Below, in pieces: positions 42,561 to 51,920 of a DNA stretch of 64,000 nt. The notes beneath the pieces are model-generated. The model was not told where the DNA came from. It made no database searches and was given only the letters and a program-made list of their open reading frames with translations. Position numbers and translations under genes: made by a program. The first letter of the stretch is position 1. Every line of letters begins with the position of its first letter. The stretch covers positions 496,001 through 560,000 of the forward strand of contig NZ_JABJQZ010000004.1 in the NCBI RefSeq assembly GCF_013155335.1, written 5' to 3'. The stretch is from Nocardioides sp. zg-1230 (lineage in GTDB: Bacteria; Actinomycetota; Actinomycetes; Propionibacteriales; Nocardioidaceae).

Positions 42561-43609
42561 GCGGGCCTCCCCACGGGTCGGGCGAGCTGGTTGACGGCGG
42601 TGTCGAAGAGCCACGGCAGCGTCGCTGCGGCCGGGACGAGGTGTCTGCGGACGGACGCGTGGGCGGTGGCGCGCAGCAGGGCGTGCGTGAGGAGCTCGTG
42701 GCGCGCTCCCAGACGGCGGGCCAGCCGGTCGTAGCGGTCGGTGCGGCCCTCGGCGACGCACGCGACGGCGACCCGCGCCTGGGCCAGGCCGAGTGCGATG
42801 CCCTCACCGGTGAGGGCGTCGACGTAGCCGCCGGCGTCTCCGACGAGCAGCACCCGGCCGGCCGAGCGGGACCGTGCGCGCTGCCGCAGCGGCCCGGCTC
42901 CCATCACCCGGGTGCGCTGGCCCGTCAGGCGCTCCTGCAGCAGCGGGAAGTCGTCGATGAGGTCCTCGAACCGCGAGCCGGCGTCGCCGAGCACCGCGAC
43001 GCCGACGAGGTCGTCGTCGACCGGCGTCACGTAGGCCTCCGCGCGCGGCGACCAGTGCACCTCGACGTACGACGACCACGGCGCCTGCTGCACGTGGCAC
43101 CGCAACCCGAAGCGCCGTCGCCCGGCCACCGGTGCGTCGAGACCCACCAGGCGGCGCACGGGGGAGTGCAGCCCGTCCGCGGCGACGAGGTGGCGGGCGG
43201 GTTCGCCGTCGACCAGGAGGTGGTCGCCGGCGTCGTCGACCCGGGCCACCGGACGCGGGTCGATCGGGATGCCGGCGGCGGCCACCTGCTCGGCCAGCGC
43301 GTCGTGGAGCACGGTGCGGCGCACGCCCCGACCCGGGCCGCGGGAGAAGCGTGCTGTGGCGCCCGGTCCCTCGGCCGAGCCGTCGAGGTAGCGGATGCCG
43401 CTCAGCTCGCGCCCGCGCGGGTGGACACCGAGGGCAGCCAGCTCGGCCACGGCCCCGGGCATCAGCCCTTCGCCGCATGCCTTGTCGATCGGGCCGGTGC
43501 GCGGCTCGCGCACGACGACGGAGAGCCCGGCGCGACGGGCGTGCAGCGCCGCGGCGAGGCCCACCGGCCCGCCGCCGGCCACCACCAGGTCGGGGACGGG
43601 GTCACGCAC
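42557..43609 (-). CDS. FAD-dependent oxidoreductase (SrsC/geranylgeranyl-reductase-like)
   Basis: 350 aa, GTG start. N-terminal FAD fold VVAGGGPVGLAAALHARRAGLSVVVRE, CGEGLMPGAV typical of the geranylgeranyl reductase/monooxygenase group, and VLLVGDAGGYVDALTGEGIALGL for FAD ribityl binding. Lying directly after a type III PKS and an ICMT-type methyltransferase, it could be the SrsC-like hydroxylase that oxidises the phenolic ring. A double-bond reductase role remains possible. Confidence 0.82.
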   Translation of the reverse strand: MRDPVPDLVVAGGGPVGLAAALHARRAGLSVVVREPRTGPIDKACGEGLMPGAVAELAALGVHPRGRELSGIRYLDGSAEGPGATARFSRGPGRGVRRTVLHDALAEQVAAAGIPIDPRPVARVDDAGDHLLVDGEPARHLVAADGLHSPVRRLVGLDAPVAGRRRFGLRCHVQQAPWSSYVEVHWSPRAEAYVTPVDDDLVGVAVLGDAGSRFEDLIDDFPLLQERLTGQRTRVMGAGPLRQRARSRSAGRVLLVGDAGGYVDALTGEGIALGLAQARVAVACVAEGRTDRYDRLARRLGARHELLTHALLRATAHASVRRHLVPAAATLPWLFDTAVNQLARPVGRPA

Positions 43610-44141
43610 CGGCCGGCTCCGCGCTCGGCAGCGTCGCGAGCGCTGCGTCCTCGACCCGGATGCGTACGACGAGCAGGGCGGCGTTGAGGACCGTGAAGAC
43701 CAGGGCGGTGATCCAGGCCGCGTGCACCAGGGGCAGCGCGACGCCCTCGACGACGACGGCGACGTAGTTGGGGTGGCGCAGGAACCGGTAGGGGCCCGAC
43801 GTCACGGGCGCCATGCCGGGCACGACGATGACGCGGGTGTTCCAGCGCGGGCCGAGGGTCGCGATGCACCACCACCGCAGCGCCTGCGACGCGACGACGA
43901 GACCGAGCATCGACCACGCGAGTGCCGACGGCACCTCCGGTTGCCGGATCCATGCCTCCGCGAGCGCGCCGACGAGCAGCGCGGTGTGCAGCACGACCAT
44001 GAACGGGAAGTGCCCCAGGCCGTGCTCGACGCCGCCCCGCTCGCGGCTCCACCGGGCGTTGCGGGTCGAGACGACGAGCTCGGCGACCCGCTCGAGGCCG
44101 ACGAGCGCCACCAGGACGGTGAAGGCGAGAAGGCTCGTCAC
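43602..44141 (-). CDS. ICMT-family membrane methyltransferase (SrsB-like)
   Basis: 179 aa, GTG start overlapping the PKS stop. Four or five helices; the cofactor region [14 protein letters not shown] and [19 protein letters not shown] is diagnostic of isoprenylcysteine carboxyl methyltransferase-like proteins. In Streptomyces griseus the srsB product O-methylates type III PKS phenolic lipids; the order PKS-ICMT-flavoprotein here is the same. Substrate inferred. Confidence 0.85.
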   Translation of the reverse strand: MTSLLAFTVLVALVGLERVAELVVSTRNARWSRERGGVEHGLGHFPFMVVLHTALLVGALAEAWIRQPEVPSALAWSMLGLVVASQALRWWCIATLGPRWNTRVIVVPGMAPVTSGPYRFLRHPNYVAVVVEGVALPLVHAAWITALVFTVLNAALLVVRIRVEDAALATLPSAEPAGA

Positions 44142-45202
44142 GACACGGCCCTCAGCAGCACCAGCTCGGAGCAGAAGCCCGGGCCCATCGCCATCAGGAC
44201 GCCGTGGCTGCCGGGTGCGGGCGGGCGCTCGCGCAGCGTGTCCTCGAGGACGTGGAGCACCGAGACCGACGACAGGTTGCCGACGCGGGCCAGCGAGTCC
44301 CAGGTCAGCCGGACCGCCTCCCGCGGCACCTCGAGCGCCTCCTCGAGGGCCTCGATGACCTTCGGGCCGCCGGGGTGGCAGACCCACCAGCCGATGTCGG
44401 CGCGGGTGAGCCCGTGGTCGGCCAGGAAGGCGTCGACGTCGCCGCGCACGAAGCGCCCCACGAGGGTGGGCACCTCGGCGTCGAGCACGATCCGCAGGCC
44501 GCTGCCCGTCACGTCGAAGCCCATCGTGCGCTCGCTGTCGGGGTAGAGCCGGCTGCGCGAGTCGAGCACCTCGACCGGCCCCGCTCGACCGGCGCGTGCC
44601 GACGAGCCTTCCGCGACGACGGCGGCCGCGCCGTCGCCGAACAGCCCGCTCGCCACCAGGTTCGGCACCGAGGCGTCGTCGCGCTGGACGGTGAGCGAGC
44701 AGAGCTCCACGGCGATGAGCACCGCGGTGTGGTCGGGGTGGCCGAGCAGGTAGTCGTGCACGCGGGCGATGCCGGCCGCACCGGCGACGCACCCGAGCCC
44801 GACGAGCGGCATCCGGCGTACGTCCTCACGCAGCCCGACCTGCGCGGCGATGCGCGCGTCGAGCGAGGGGACGGCGAGCCCGGTGACGGTCGCGGTGACG
44901 ACCAGGTCGACGTCGGACGGGGTCAGGTCGGCCGCCTTGAGAGCATCGACCAGTGCCCGCGAACCCAGCTCGACCGCGTGCTCGATGAACAGGTCGTTGG
45001 CCTGCCCGAAGTCACTCAGCCCGGCGTACTGGTCGAGCGGCAGCACCGTGTGGCGTCGCTCGACCCCGGCGTTGGCGTGGAAGCGCCGCAGCATCGACCG
45101 GTCGAGGCTGCGCTCGGAGATGAACTCGCCGAACGCCTCGGTGATCTCGGCCTGGGGGTGGGAGTGGGGCGGCAGCGCGCCTCGTACGGAGAGGATCCTC
45201 AT
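44138..45202 (-). CDS. Type III polyketide synthase (alkylresorcinol/alkylpyrone synthase-like)
   Basis: 354 aa. Cys138 in [12 protein letters not shown], His in [11 protein letters not shown] and Asn in [15 protein letters not shown] form the catalytic triad; [13 protein letters not shown] is the conserved end. Full length for the family. Likely extends a fatty acyl starter with malonyl-CoA to a resorcinol or pyrone. Neighbouring methyltransferase and flavoprotein point to a phenolic lipid; the UbiA and reductase genes upstream could prenylate it. Confidence 0.92.
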   Translation of the reverse strand: MRILSVRGALPPHSHPQAEITEAFGEFISERSLDRSMLRRFHANAGVERRHTVLPLDQYAGLSDFGQANDLFIEHAVELGSRALVDALKAADLTPSDVDLVVTATVTGLAVPSLDARIAAQVGLREDVRRMPLVGLGCVAGAAGIARVHDYLLGHPDHTAVLIAVELCSLTVQRDDASVPNLVASGLFGDGAAAVVAEGSSARAGRAGPVEVLDSRSRLYPDSERTMGFDVTGSGLRIVLDAEVPTLVGRFVRGDVDAFLADHGLTRADIGWWVCHPGGPKVIEALEEALEVPREAVRLTWDSLARVGNLSSVSVLHVLEDTLRERPPAPGSHGVLMAMGPGFCSELVLLRAVS

Positions 45203-46413
45203 GTCAGCCACCTCGGGGTGTGGGGGTCGTGGTCGGGTCGGGGGCGGGACGCGAGGCTGAGCACCAGCCCGCGAGCGAGTCGGGCGTCGATGCGGCCGTC
45301 GCCGAGGCCGAGCTCGACCAGCGCGTCGAACGCGTGCCGGTCGCGGCCGGCGGCGCGGATCCCCGCGTCGACGATGCGGGGGGACCGGGCGAGCCGGGAC
45401 GCCGCCCACGTGTGCCGCAGGTGCGTGCCCAGCAGGGCGCGTACGACGCGTCGGTGCTCGGCGCCGGCGTCCGCCGGTCGCCCGGCCCGCACGGCCCGTG
45501 CGGCGGTGCGGCCGGCCGCGATGCCGGTGGCGACGGCGTAGTAGATGCCCTCGCCGGTCATCGGGTTGACCAGGCCGGCGGCGTCGCCGACGAGGAGGAC
45601 CTGCCCGTCGGGCTGGTCCCAGCGCCAGGTGCTCAGCGGGAGGTGGTGGCCACGCCAGTCGCCGCCGGTGCGCGCTGCGCCGGGCACGAGCTCCTCGAGC
45701 TGGTCGAGCAGCAGCCGGCGGCTCGGGGCGCCACCGGTGCGCTCGCCCGGCAGCAGCTCGCCGTAGCCGACGTTGGCCAGCCCGTCGCCGCGGTCGAAGG
45801 CCCAGGCGTACGACGGCTGGCGGCGGCTGCCGTAGCGGATGACCTGGCGGCCGGCGATCTCGGGCGTGGTCGGTGCGTAGCCACGGATCGCGATGGCGCG
45901 CGGCTCGCGGCGCTTGCCGAGCAGCGCCGTGCGGACGAAGGAGTGCGCCCCGTCGGCGCCGACCACCACGTCGGCGGACACCCCGTCGGCGTCGCCGCCG
46001 GACACCACGGGGGTCCCCGTCCGCGTCAGTGACGTGGCGCGGTGGGTGCGCAGGACGGCGCCGGCGGCCACGGCCCGTTCGACCAGCCGGGCGTCGAGCA
46101 CCCGGCGTGGCACGACGTGCACCTCACGGCGCATCGGGCCGGAGACGGAGACGTCCCCGTGGGCCAGCTCGAGGTCGCGCAGCGGCGACCAGCCGTCGAC
46201 CACGTCGGCCGCGCCGACGGGGGCGAGGGCGTCGAGCACGTGGGGCGCGATGCCGTCGCCGCAGGACTTGTCGCGCGGGAACTCGCTGCGGTCCAGGAGC
46301 AGGACCCGCAGGTCGGGGTCCTCGGCCAGCGCGCCGAGCGCCGTGGCGGACCCGGCGGGACCGGCGCCGACGACGACGACGTCCCAGTGCTCGGGGGTCG
46401 CGGGGCCGCTCAT
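45199..46413 (-). CDS. Geranylgeranyl reductase-family flavoprotein
   Basis: 404 aa. [18 protein letters not shown] (FAD), [13 protein letters not shown] and the family-defining [23 protein letters not shown]. Members reduce prenyl double bonds (chlorophyll, archaeal lipid or menaquinone side chains). Lies between UbiA and the PKS with 4-bp overlaps on both sides, so it may saturate a prenyl group or act on the carotenoid. Distinct from the second flavoprotein at 42557. Confidence 0.87.
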   Translation of the reverse strand: MSGPATPEHWDVVVVGAGPAGSATALGALAEDPDLRVLLLDRSEFPRDKSCGDGIAPHVLDALAPVGAADVVDGWSPLRDLELAHGDVSVSGPMRREVHVVPRRVLDARLVERAVAAGAVLRTHRATSLTRTGTPVVSGGDADGVSADVVVGADGAHSFVRTALLGKRREPRAIAIRGYAPTTPEIAGRQVIRYGSRRQPSYAWAFDRGDGLANVGYGELLPGERTGGAPSRRLLLDQLEELVPGAARTGGDWRGHHLPLSTWRWDQPDGQVLLVGDAAGLVNPMTGEGIYYAVATGIAAGRTAARAVRAGRPADAGAEHRRVVRALLGTHLRHTWAASRLARSPRIVDAGIRAAGRDRHAFDALVELGLGDGRIDARLARGLVLSLASRPRPDHDPHTPRWLT

Positions 46414-47237
46414 CGCGCCACCACCAGCAGCAGGGCGTCGACCAGCGCGATGCCGACCGCCGCGGCGAAGGGGGACCGTCCCGTGCCCACGACGACGACC
46501 GCGGCGAGGCCGAGGACCACGGTGAACACCGTGATGCTGACGGCGAGCGGCGGGCCGGCCCCGACGAGGACCACCGCGGTCGCCAGGACGAGGACGACGG
46601 CCGCGACGGGTCCGATGCGCCGCGGGCCCAGCCGGTGGGGGAGTCCACGCACGCCCGTGGCGGCGTCGTCGGCGAGGTCGGGCAGCACGTTGAGCAGGTG
46701 GGCCCCCACGCCGAGGAGGGCGGCACCGACCGGCCACCACCACGGCGGTGCCTCGCCGTCGGCGAGGGTGACGACGGCGGTCAGGCCGCCGAACGACACG
46801 GCGTAGGGCGCCCACGACCACACGGTCGCCTTGAGCCCGAGGTTGTAGGCCCACGCCGAGGCGACGCAGCCGAGGTGCACCAGCCCGGCGGCAGGCCCCA
46901 GTGCGAAGGAGAGCACGACGCAGGCGAGCACGGCCGCGCCGCAGGCGGTCCGCACGACGGCCACCGAGGCTGCGCCGGTCGCCAGCGGCTTGTCGCGCCG
47001 CCCCGCGGCCCGGTCCCGCGCGCGGTCGACGAGGTCGTTGCTCCACCCGACCGAGAGCTGGCCGGCGAGCACGGCCGCCACCACCACGACGGTCGTCGTC
47101 GGCGCCAGACCCTGCGCGACGGACAGCAGGCCCGCCAGGACCGTGACCGCGAGCGTGGGGCCGGCGTGCGCCGCGCCCACCAGGGCCCGCACCGGCGAGG
47201 AGCCGGTGACGTCCGGAGCCACCGGTCGGGTGCTCAC
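46410..47237 (-). CDS. UbiA-family prenyltransferase
   Basis: 275 aa, GTG start. Eight or nine helices with both metal motifs: GWSNDLVDRARD and the second DLADD before ATGVRGLPHRLG. Substrate could be an aromatic PKS product, a quinone precursor, or lycopene (CrtEb-type elongases are UbiA-family and occur beside crtY-type genes in C50 carotenoid clusters). The sequence alone does not decide. Confidence 0.87.
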   Translation of the reverse strand: MSTRPVAPDVTGSSPVRALVGAAHAGPTLAVTVLAGLLSVAQGLAPTTTVVVVAAVLAGQLSVGWSNDLVDRARDRAAGRRDKPLATGAASVAVVRTACGAAVLACVVLSFALGPAAGLVHLGCVASAWAYNLGLKATVWSWAPYAVSFGGLTAVVTLADGEAPPWWWPVGAALLGVGAHLLNVLPDLADDAATGVRGLPHRLGPRRIGPVAAVVLVLATAVVLVGAGPPLAVSITVFTVVLGLAAVVVVGTGRSPFAAAVGIALVDALLLVVAR

Positions 47238-48106
47238 GGCGCGCCCCGCGACGGGACGGGCCCGCGGGTGAGTCGGCCGACCAGGCGCGCCGCGCCGACG
47301 CCGACGATCGCGACGAGCCAGCCAGCGAGGACGTCGACGACGTAGTGCTCGCCGGTGTAGACGAGCGTGAGCGCCATCGCCAAGGCGTACGCTGCCAGCA
47401 GGATGCGCGAGACCCGCGAGAGCGACGGCCACAGGAAGAGCGCGGCCAGGAGCGCGGCGCCGGCGTGCAGCGAGGGCATCGCGGCCACCGGGTTGCTGCC
47501 CGACTGGCCGAGCTGGACGAGGCGGCCGATGCCGTCGAGCCCGAGCCCCTCCCACCCCAGGTGGGAGATCCGGTCGAGCGCGCCGATGTCGCCGCGCCGG
47601 GCGGCCAACCAGGGCGGAGCGGCCGGGTAGGCGAGGTAGCCGGCGATGCCCAGCAGCGACATCGACAGCACGGCGGTGAGCCACTCGCCGAACCGGTCGC
47701 GCAGGCGGAACCACACGACCGCGGTGATGAGCGGGATGGTGACGAAGTGGGTGACGTAGACGAGCGCGGCCACGACGTCGTACCAGTGGGCAGAGCCGTC
47801 GACGAGGCGGTCCTGCAACCACACGCTCGGGACCGCCCCGAGGAGGGTCTCGTCGGCGCGGGCCGGTCCGAGGACGTGGAGGCTCGCGCCGAACCGGTTG
47901 GTGTCGGCACCGTCACCCACCCCGAGCGGCGCGGTGACCCATTGCGCCACCCAGTAGGCCACGAGGATGGCGCTGAGCGGCGACCAGGCGATCAACAGCT
48001 GGGCGATCGGGCCGTGCCGGGAGTCCTTCGTCGGGACGGGGGCGACCTCGGGCCGCGTGACCGTGGCGGGGTCGAGGTGGGGGCGCGACGTCGCGGGGCT
48101 GGTCAT
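47234..48106 (-). CDS. PAP2-family membrane phosphatase/transferase
   Basis: 290 aa. N-terminal cytoplasmic tail, then about six helices; acid-phosphatase motifs in AAMPSLHAGAALLAALF and TGEHYVVDVLAGW (catalytic His residues). The PAP2_3/Aur1-like branch includes lipid phosphatases and phospho-head-group transferases. In this run it may dephosphorylate a prenyl or lipid phosphate. ATG 48106. Confidence 0.82.
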   Translation of the reverse strand: MTSPATSRPHLDPATVTRPEVAPVPTKDSRHGPIAQLLIAWSPLSAILVAYWVAQWVTAPLGVGDGADTNRFGASLHVLGPARADETLLGAVPSVWLQDRLVDGSAHWYDVVAALVYVTHFVTIPLITAVVWFRLRDRFGEWLTAVLSMSLLGIAGYLAYPAAPPWLAARRGDIGALDRISHLGWEGLGLDGIGRLVQLGQSGSNPVAAMPSLHAGAALLAALFLWPSLSRVSRILLAAYALAMALTLVYTGEHYVVDVLAGWLVAIVGVGAARLVGRLTRGPVPSRGAP

Positions 48107-48603
48107 GAGGTGCCGCGTCGGTGGGAGAGCCGCTCGAGCACGGCCTGGGTGCGGAAGCGGTTGTAGCGCTGGATGGCGATGAACGGCAGGTTTACCAGCA
48201 CGCCGTAGGCGGCGAGCAGTGCCGCGGCCAGGGGCGGGTTCCAGAGGACGAAGAGCGGGCTGCACCACATGGCCCACCAGTGCCCCAATTCGGCCCGTCG
48301 AGTCTCCCGGACGAAGATCTCGAGGCCCGCTGCGTCCATCGCCGGGAGCTCGCGCTTGCTGACGCCGCCCTCGAACAGGGCGCCCGCCTCGGGGACCCGG
48401 TCCTTCCAGCGGTGGATGTGCAGGCGTCGGCGGTACCACCGGCCGCGGTCCTCGAAGCGTCGCTCGCGCAGCCCCCAGCCGTCGCGAGCGAGCCGTTCGT
48501 CGCTGAGCCGGTGGGCGGCGTAGCCCGTGGCGGCGTGGAAGACGCCCCACGCGACGATGTCGACGACGATCGTGACGGTCTGGGGCATGACGAGTCGCAG
48601 CAT
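48103..48603 (-). CDS. Glycosyl-carotenoid acyltransferase (staphylococcal CrtO-like)
   Basis: 166 aa. RRLHIHRWKDRVPEAGALF, AELGHWWAMWCSPLFVLWNPP and a late IAIQRYNRFR are the hallmark phrases of the glycosyl-4,4'-diaponeurosporenoate acyltransferase family. Two or three helices. It follows the glycosyltransferase with a TGATG overlap, matching the staphyloxanthin order glycosylation then acylation. Predicted to esterify a carotenoid sugar. Confidence 0.8.
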   Translation of the reverse strand: MLRLVMPQTVTIVVDIVAWGVFHAATGYAAHRLSDERLARDGWGLRERRFEDRGRWYRRRLHIHRWKDRVPEAGALFEGGVSKRELPAMDAAGLEIFVRETRRAELGHWWAMWCSPLFVLWNPPLAAALLAAYGVLVNLPFIAIQRYNRFRTQAVLERLSHRRGTS

Positions 48604-49811
48604 CAGGCCACCTCCTCCCCGGACCGGCCGTCGGCCAGGGAGACCTCCCGGCCGCGCCACGACACCGAGCGGCGTACGGCGGTGAGGGCGAGGGAGCGGG
48701 CGAAGACCACGTCGAAGGCCAGGAGCGGCACGGGGAACAGCGCCCACGCCCACCACCGGAACGAACCGGCCCGGCGCAGCATCCACCGCATTTGCAGGGC
48801 CGCCGCGACGTAGGCCGCCGCCCACAGGGCGGGGCTGCCCACCAGGACCGACGAGCCCCGGCCGACGACTGCGACGAGGAGCGACAGGAGCGCGCCCACG
48901 GCCACGGCGTGGTGTGCGCTGATCCAGGCGACGGTGGCCGCGGTGGCCGAGGGCGCCGCGTCGGCGGCGCCGGAAGCGATGTTCTTGGTCCACCCGGCCA
49001 CGAGCTGGCCGAGGCCGCCGGGATAGCTGCGCATCCGCACCGCGTCGCCGCCGACGGCGCACCAGACCGGCAGCCCGGCCCGGTGGTAGGCAGCCGCGAG
49101 GGCGGCGTCGTCGAGGATGTCGGCGCGGACCGCCTCGTGCCCGCCGGCACGGTCGTAGTCGTCGCGCGCGGTGAGCAGGCACGGGCCGAACGCCATCGGG
49201 GCGTGGGTGGGTGCATGGGTCGGGGTGTGGCCCGGGCTGGTCCGCGTGAAGGCCGCGCTGGCCATGAGAGCGACCACGTTGAAGTAGGCCGACAGCTGCT
49301 CGTAGGGGCGTACGACGTCGTGGTGCGGCTGCACCGACACCAGCCCGCCGTGCCGGGCGTGCGCGGCCAGCAGGCCGGCGAGGGCGTCGGGCTCGAGGAC
49401 CGTGTCGGCGTCGAGGAAGAGGAGCAGGTCGCCCGTCGTCGCCCCGGCGCCCACGTGGCAGGCCCACGCCTTCCCGGTCCACCCGGGCGGTGGGGTGCCG
49501 GCCGGCACGACCCTCGCGCGGCCCGCCTGCGCGACCGCGGCGGTCGCGTCGCGCGACGCGTCGTCCACGACGAGGACCTCGTGGACCGTCGGGCCCTGCG
49601 CGACCACCGACCGCAGCAGCGTGGGCAGGGTCAGCTCCTCGTCGCGGGCCGGGACGACCACCGACACGGTGGGCGCGGGCGACGTCGCCCCGCCCGCCGG
49701 GACGTCGGGTCGCGGCAGGGTGCGGAGGTCGGCCACCAGCCGCTGGACCCAGGCCGCCGCCCCGAGGAGCAGCAGCGCGAGCGCGAGGTCGACGAGGAGG
49801 GCGGTCGTCAC
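48603..49811 (-). CDS. CrtQ-like glycosyltransferase, family 2
   Basis: 402 aa, GTG start. N-terminal helix, GT2 core SVVVPARDEELTLPTLLRSV, DDASRDAT, LLFLDADTVLEPDAL (DxD-type) and QLVAGWTKN (as in CrtQ), then C-terminal helices. An odd insert HTPTHAPTHAP lies mid-protein where the acceptor site is expected. Likely glycosylates an oxidised carotenoid. Confidence 0.85.
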   Translation of the reverse strand: MTTALLVDLALALLLLGAAAWVQRLVADLRTLPRPDVPAGGATSPAPTVSVVVPARDEELTLPTLLRSVVAQGPTVHEVLVVDDASRDATAAVAQAGRARVVPAGTPPPGWTGKAWACHVGAGATTGDLLLFLDADTVLEPDALAGLLAAHARHGGLVSVQPHHDVVRPYEQLSAYFNVVALMASAAFTRTSPGHTPTHAPTHAPMAFGPCLLTARDDYDRAGGHEAVRADILDDAALAAAYHRAGLPVWCAVGGDAVRMRSYPGGLGQLVAGWTKNIASGAADAAPSATAATVAWISAHHAVAVGALLSLLVAVVGRGSSVLVGSPALWAAAYVAAALQMRWMLRRAGSFRWWAWALFPVPLLAFDVVFARSLALTAVRRSVSWRGREVSLADGRSGEEVA

Positions 49812-51199
49812 GGCGTGCTCGTCCGTCGTACGACGAGCGGCATCCCGCCGCGGGGGTGGACGGCCACCTTCGCCTCGGCGACGGGGCGCCGCCACGCGCC
49901 GGGCCCGCCGGGCACCTCGAGGCGGTGCTCGCGCAGCAGCTCGGCGAGCACGACGACCATCTCCCCGAGCGCGAACTCGCGCCCGATGCAGAGGCGGGGC
50001 CCCTGGCCGAACGGCAGGTAGCCGGTGCGGGCGGTGCCGTCGAGGAAGCGCTCGGGACGGAAGGTCTCGGGCTCGGGCCACAGGTCGGGGCGGCGGTGGA
50101 CCAGCCACGGGCTGATGATGGCCAGCGTGCCGGCGGGCACCGGCCGCCCGTCGATCTCGTCGTCGCGGTGCGAGCGGCGCGAGATGGCCCACGCCGGCGG
50201 GTAGAGGCGCAGCGCCTCGTCGACGACGGCGCGCGTCCAGGGCAGCCGGTCGCGGTGACCTACCAGCGGCACGGGACCGGGATGGTCCGCGAGCTCGTCG
50301 TGCACCCGCTGCTGGGTCACCGGGTGCTCGGCCAGCAGCATGAGGGTCCAGGCCAGCGCTGCTGCCACGGTCTCGTGCCCTGCGATGACCATGGTGACGA
50401 GCTCGTCGCGGATCTCGCCGTCGTGCAGGCCGCTGTCGAGCAGCAGGCCGAGCAGGTCGTCGCCGTGGTGGGCGGTCGCACCGGCGCGGGAGTTGCGGGC
50501 CCGCCGCTCGGCGATGATCGCGGCGGCACCCGCGTCGAGGCGGCGGCGGGCTGCGCGCAGCCGCAGGTTGGTCCGGGTGGGCGTCCACTCGGCGCGCGGC
50601 AGGATCGACCGGCCCAGCCGCACCACGAGGTCAGCCGCCTCGCTCGTCGCGGCCAGCAGGTCGTGCGCGTGGTCGGACAGGTCGGTGCTGAAGAGCGCCC
50701 GGCCGACCGCGTCGAGGCCGATGGTGTGGGTCAGCGCGGCGACGTCGACGACCTCACCTGCGCGGGTCGTCTCGGCGAGCCGCGCCGTGATGGCCGTGCG
50801 GGCGGCGGCGCGCACCTCGTCACCGACCGCCTCGAGGCGCTGGTGGTGGAAGGCCGGCGCGGCGAGGCGCCGGTGCTCGATCCAGCTCGGCTCGGCCGAG
50901 GCGAGCAGGCCGGGACCGGTCACCCGGGCGAGGGCGGCGTACTGGACGGTGTCCTTGCCCCAGCTGCGGGCCGAGGTCTGGAGGACGTGCCTGACGTCGG
51001 CGGGGTCGTTGAGCAGCAGCGCCGGGGCGCCGGGCACCGGGAAGGAGACGGTGTCGCCGAAGCGCTGCGTGACCTCACCGAGGAACGTGAGCGGGTCGGC
51101 GCGGACCGAGCGGAACGCCCGCGCCATGTCCCATGACGTGGGTCCGGGCACGCCGACGTCGGTCGGTTGCATCGCCTGCAGGCGGGTCGCGACGCTCAT
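49808..51199 (-). CDS. Cytochrome P450, carotenoid-cluster type
   Basis: 463 aa. Oxygen-binding helix AGHETVAAALAW, ExxR in DEALRLYPPAW, and heme loop FGQGPRLCIGREFA with Cys404. No membrane anchor. Position between crtYd and a glycosyltransferase suggests end-group oxidation of the carotenoid, creating the hydroxyl or carboxyl that is glycosylated (compare CYP175A1, a beta-carotene hydroxylase in Thermus). Redox partners are not in the window. Confidence 0.88.
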   Translation of the reverse strand: MSVATRLQAMQPTDVGVPGPTSWDMARAFRSVRADPLTFLGEVTQRFGDTVSFPVPGAPALLLNDPADVRHVLQTSARSWGKDTVQYAALARVTGPGLLASAEPSWIEHRRLAAPAFHHQRLEAVGDEVRAAARTAITARLAETTRAGEVVDVAALTHTIGLDAVGRALFSTDLSDHAHDLLAATSEAADLVVRLGRSILPRAEWTPTRTNLRLRAARRRLDAGAAAIIAERRARNSRAGATAHHGDDLLGLLLDSGLHDGEIRDELVTMVIAGHETVAAALAWTLMLLAEHPVTQQRVHDELADHPGPVPLVGHRDRLPWTRAVVDEALRLYPPAWAISRRSHRDDEIDGRPVPAGTLAIISPWLVHRRPDLWPEPETFRPERFLDGTARTGYLPFGQGPRLCIGREFALGEMVVVLAELLREHRLEVPGGPGAWRRPVAEAKVAVHPRGGMPLVVRRTSTP

Positions 51200-51552
51200 C
51201 GGCGCGCTTCCTCGACGGTCCGGTCGGTCCGGTCGCGGCGGCGGCCGAGCCACGTCCAGGCGACGCAGCTGCCCAGCACCAGGCCGAAGCCGAACATCAG
51301 GTCCTCCACCGGGGCGTAGAACAGGCGGCCGTCGCCGAACATGGTGATCTCTCCGCTCCCGATGATGGCGTCGCCGGAGTAGAGCACGATGCCGCGGCCG
51401 GTGAGCCAGCCGTTGGTGAGGAGCTGGAAGAAGACGATGATCGCGTAGGCGGACCACCAGTCGCTGGTCGAGGTGACGCGCGTGCGGGCGACCCACCGGT
51501 CGATCACGAGGGCCAGCGGCACGCAGAGCAGGGCGATGGCGGTGTAGGTCAT
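51196..51552 (-). CDS. crtYd: Lycopene cyclase subunit, CrtYd type
   Basis: 118 aa, three helices. PVEDLMFGFGLVLG is the lycopene cyclase domain motif; VIDRWVARTR at the end of helix 1. Heterodimeric small-subunit cyclases need both CrtYc and CrtYd to cyclise lycopene to beta- or gamma-carotene; epsilon or C50 ring types have similar subunits. ATG 51552, 7 bp after crtYc. Confidence 0.85.
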   Translation of the reverse strand: MTYTAIALLCVPLALVIDRWVARTRVTSTSDWWSAYAIIVFFQLLTNGWLTGRGIVLYSGDAIIGSGEITMFGDGRLFYAPVEDLMFGFGLVLGSCVAWTWLGRRRDRTDRTVEEARR

Positions 51553-51559
51553 GGGCGGG

Positions 51560-51913
51560 TCACCTCGCCTCCTCGCGCGTTCGCGCCGGCCAGGGGCGTA
51601 CGCCGCGCCGGGCCGCGCGCACGCCCTCGAGCGTGAGCACCGACACGACCGGGATGACGACGAAGAAGGCGATCTCCTCCAGCGGCAGGCCGGCGAGCCG
51701 CCACGGGAGCGTCTGCTCCTCGTCGAACCACCAGTGCCCGACGTGCGTGGCCCACAGGTCCCACACCAGGAACGGCGTCCCGGCGAGACCGATCGTGAGC
51801 AGCAGCCGCCCCGGCTGCCGGAGCACCTGCAGCCGGAAGGCGGGCACCAGCGGCAGCGTGCCGGCGAGGCAGAACGCCAGCATGGCGACGTACGACCAGT
51901 GGGGCAGGCTCAT
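51560..51913 (-). CDS. crtYc: Lycopene cyclase subunit, CrtYc type
   Basis: 117 aa from ATG 51913; the longer start at 51952 overlaps crtI and is rejected. Three helices with FLVWDLWATHVGHWWFDEE and PLEEIAFFVVIPVVSVL, the paired motif to that in CrtYd. Partner of the next gene. Confidence 0.85.
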   Translation of the reverse strand: MSLPHWSYVAMLAFCLAGTLPLVPAFRLQVLRQPGRLLLTIGLAGTPFLVWDLWATHVGHWWFDEEQTLPWRLAGLPLEEIAFFVVIPVVSVLTLEGVRAARRGVRPWPARTREEAR

Positions 51914-51920
51914 CGGGCGA

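Noticed and set aside
39279..42734. Plus-strand open frame of 1151 codons opposite the SpoIIE phosphatase and idi
   Set aside because: Antisense shadow in high-GC DNA: no ribosome site, no domain, and low-complexity Arg/Gly/Asp-rich composition. The opposite strand holds clear conserved genes.
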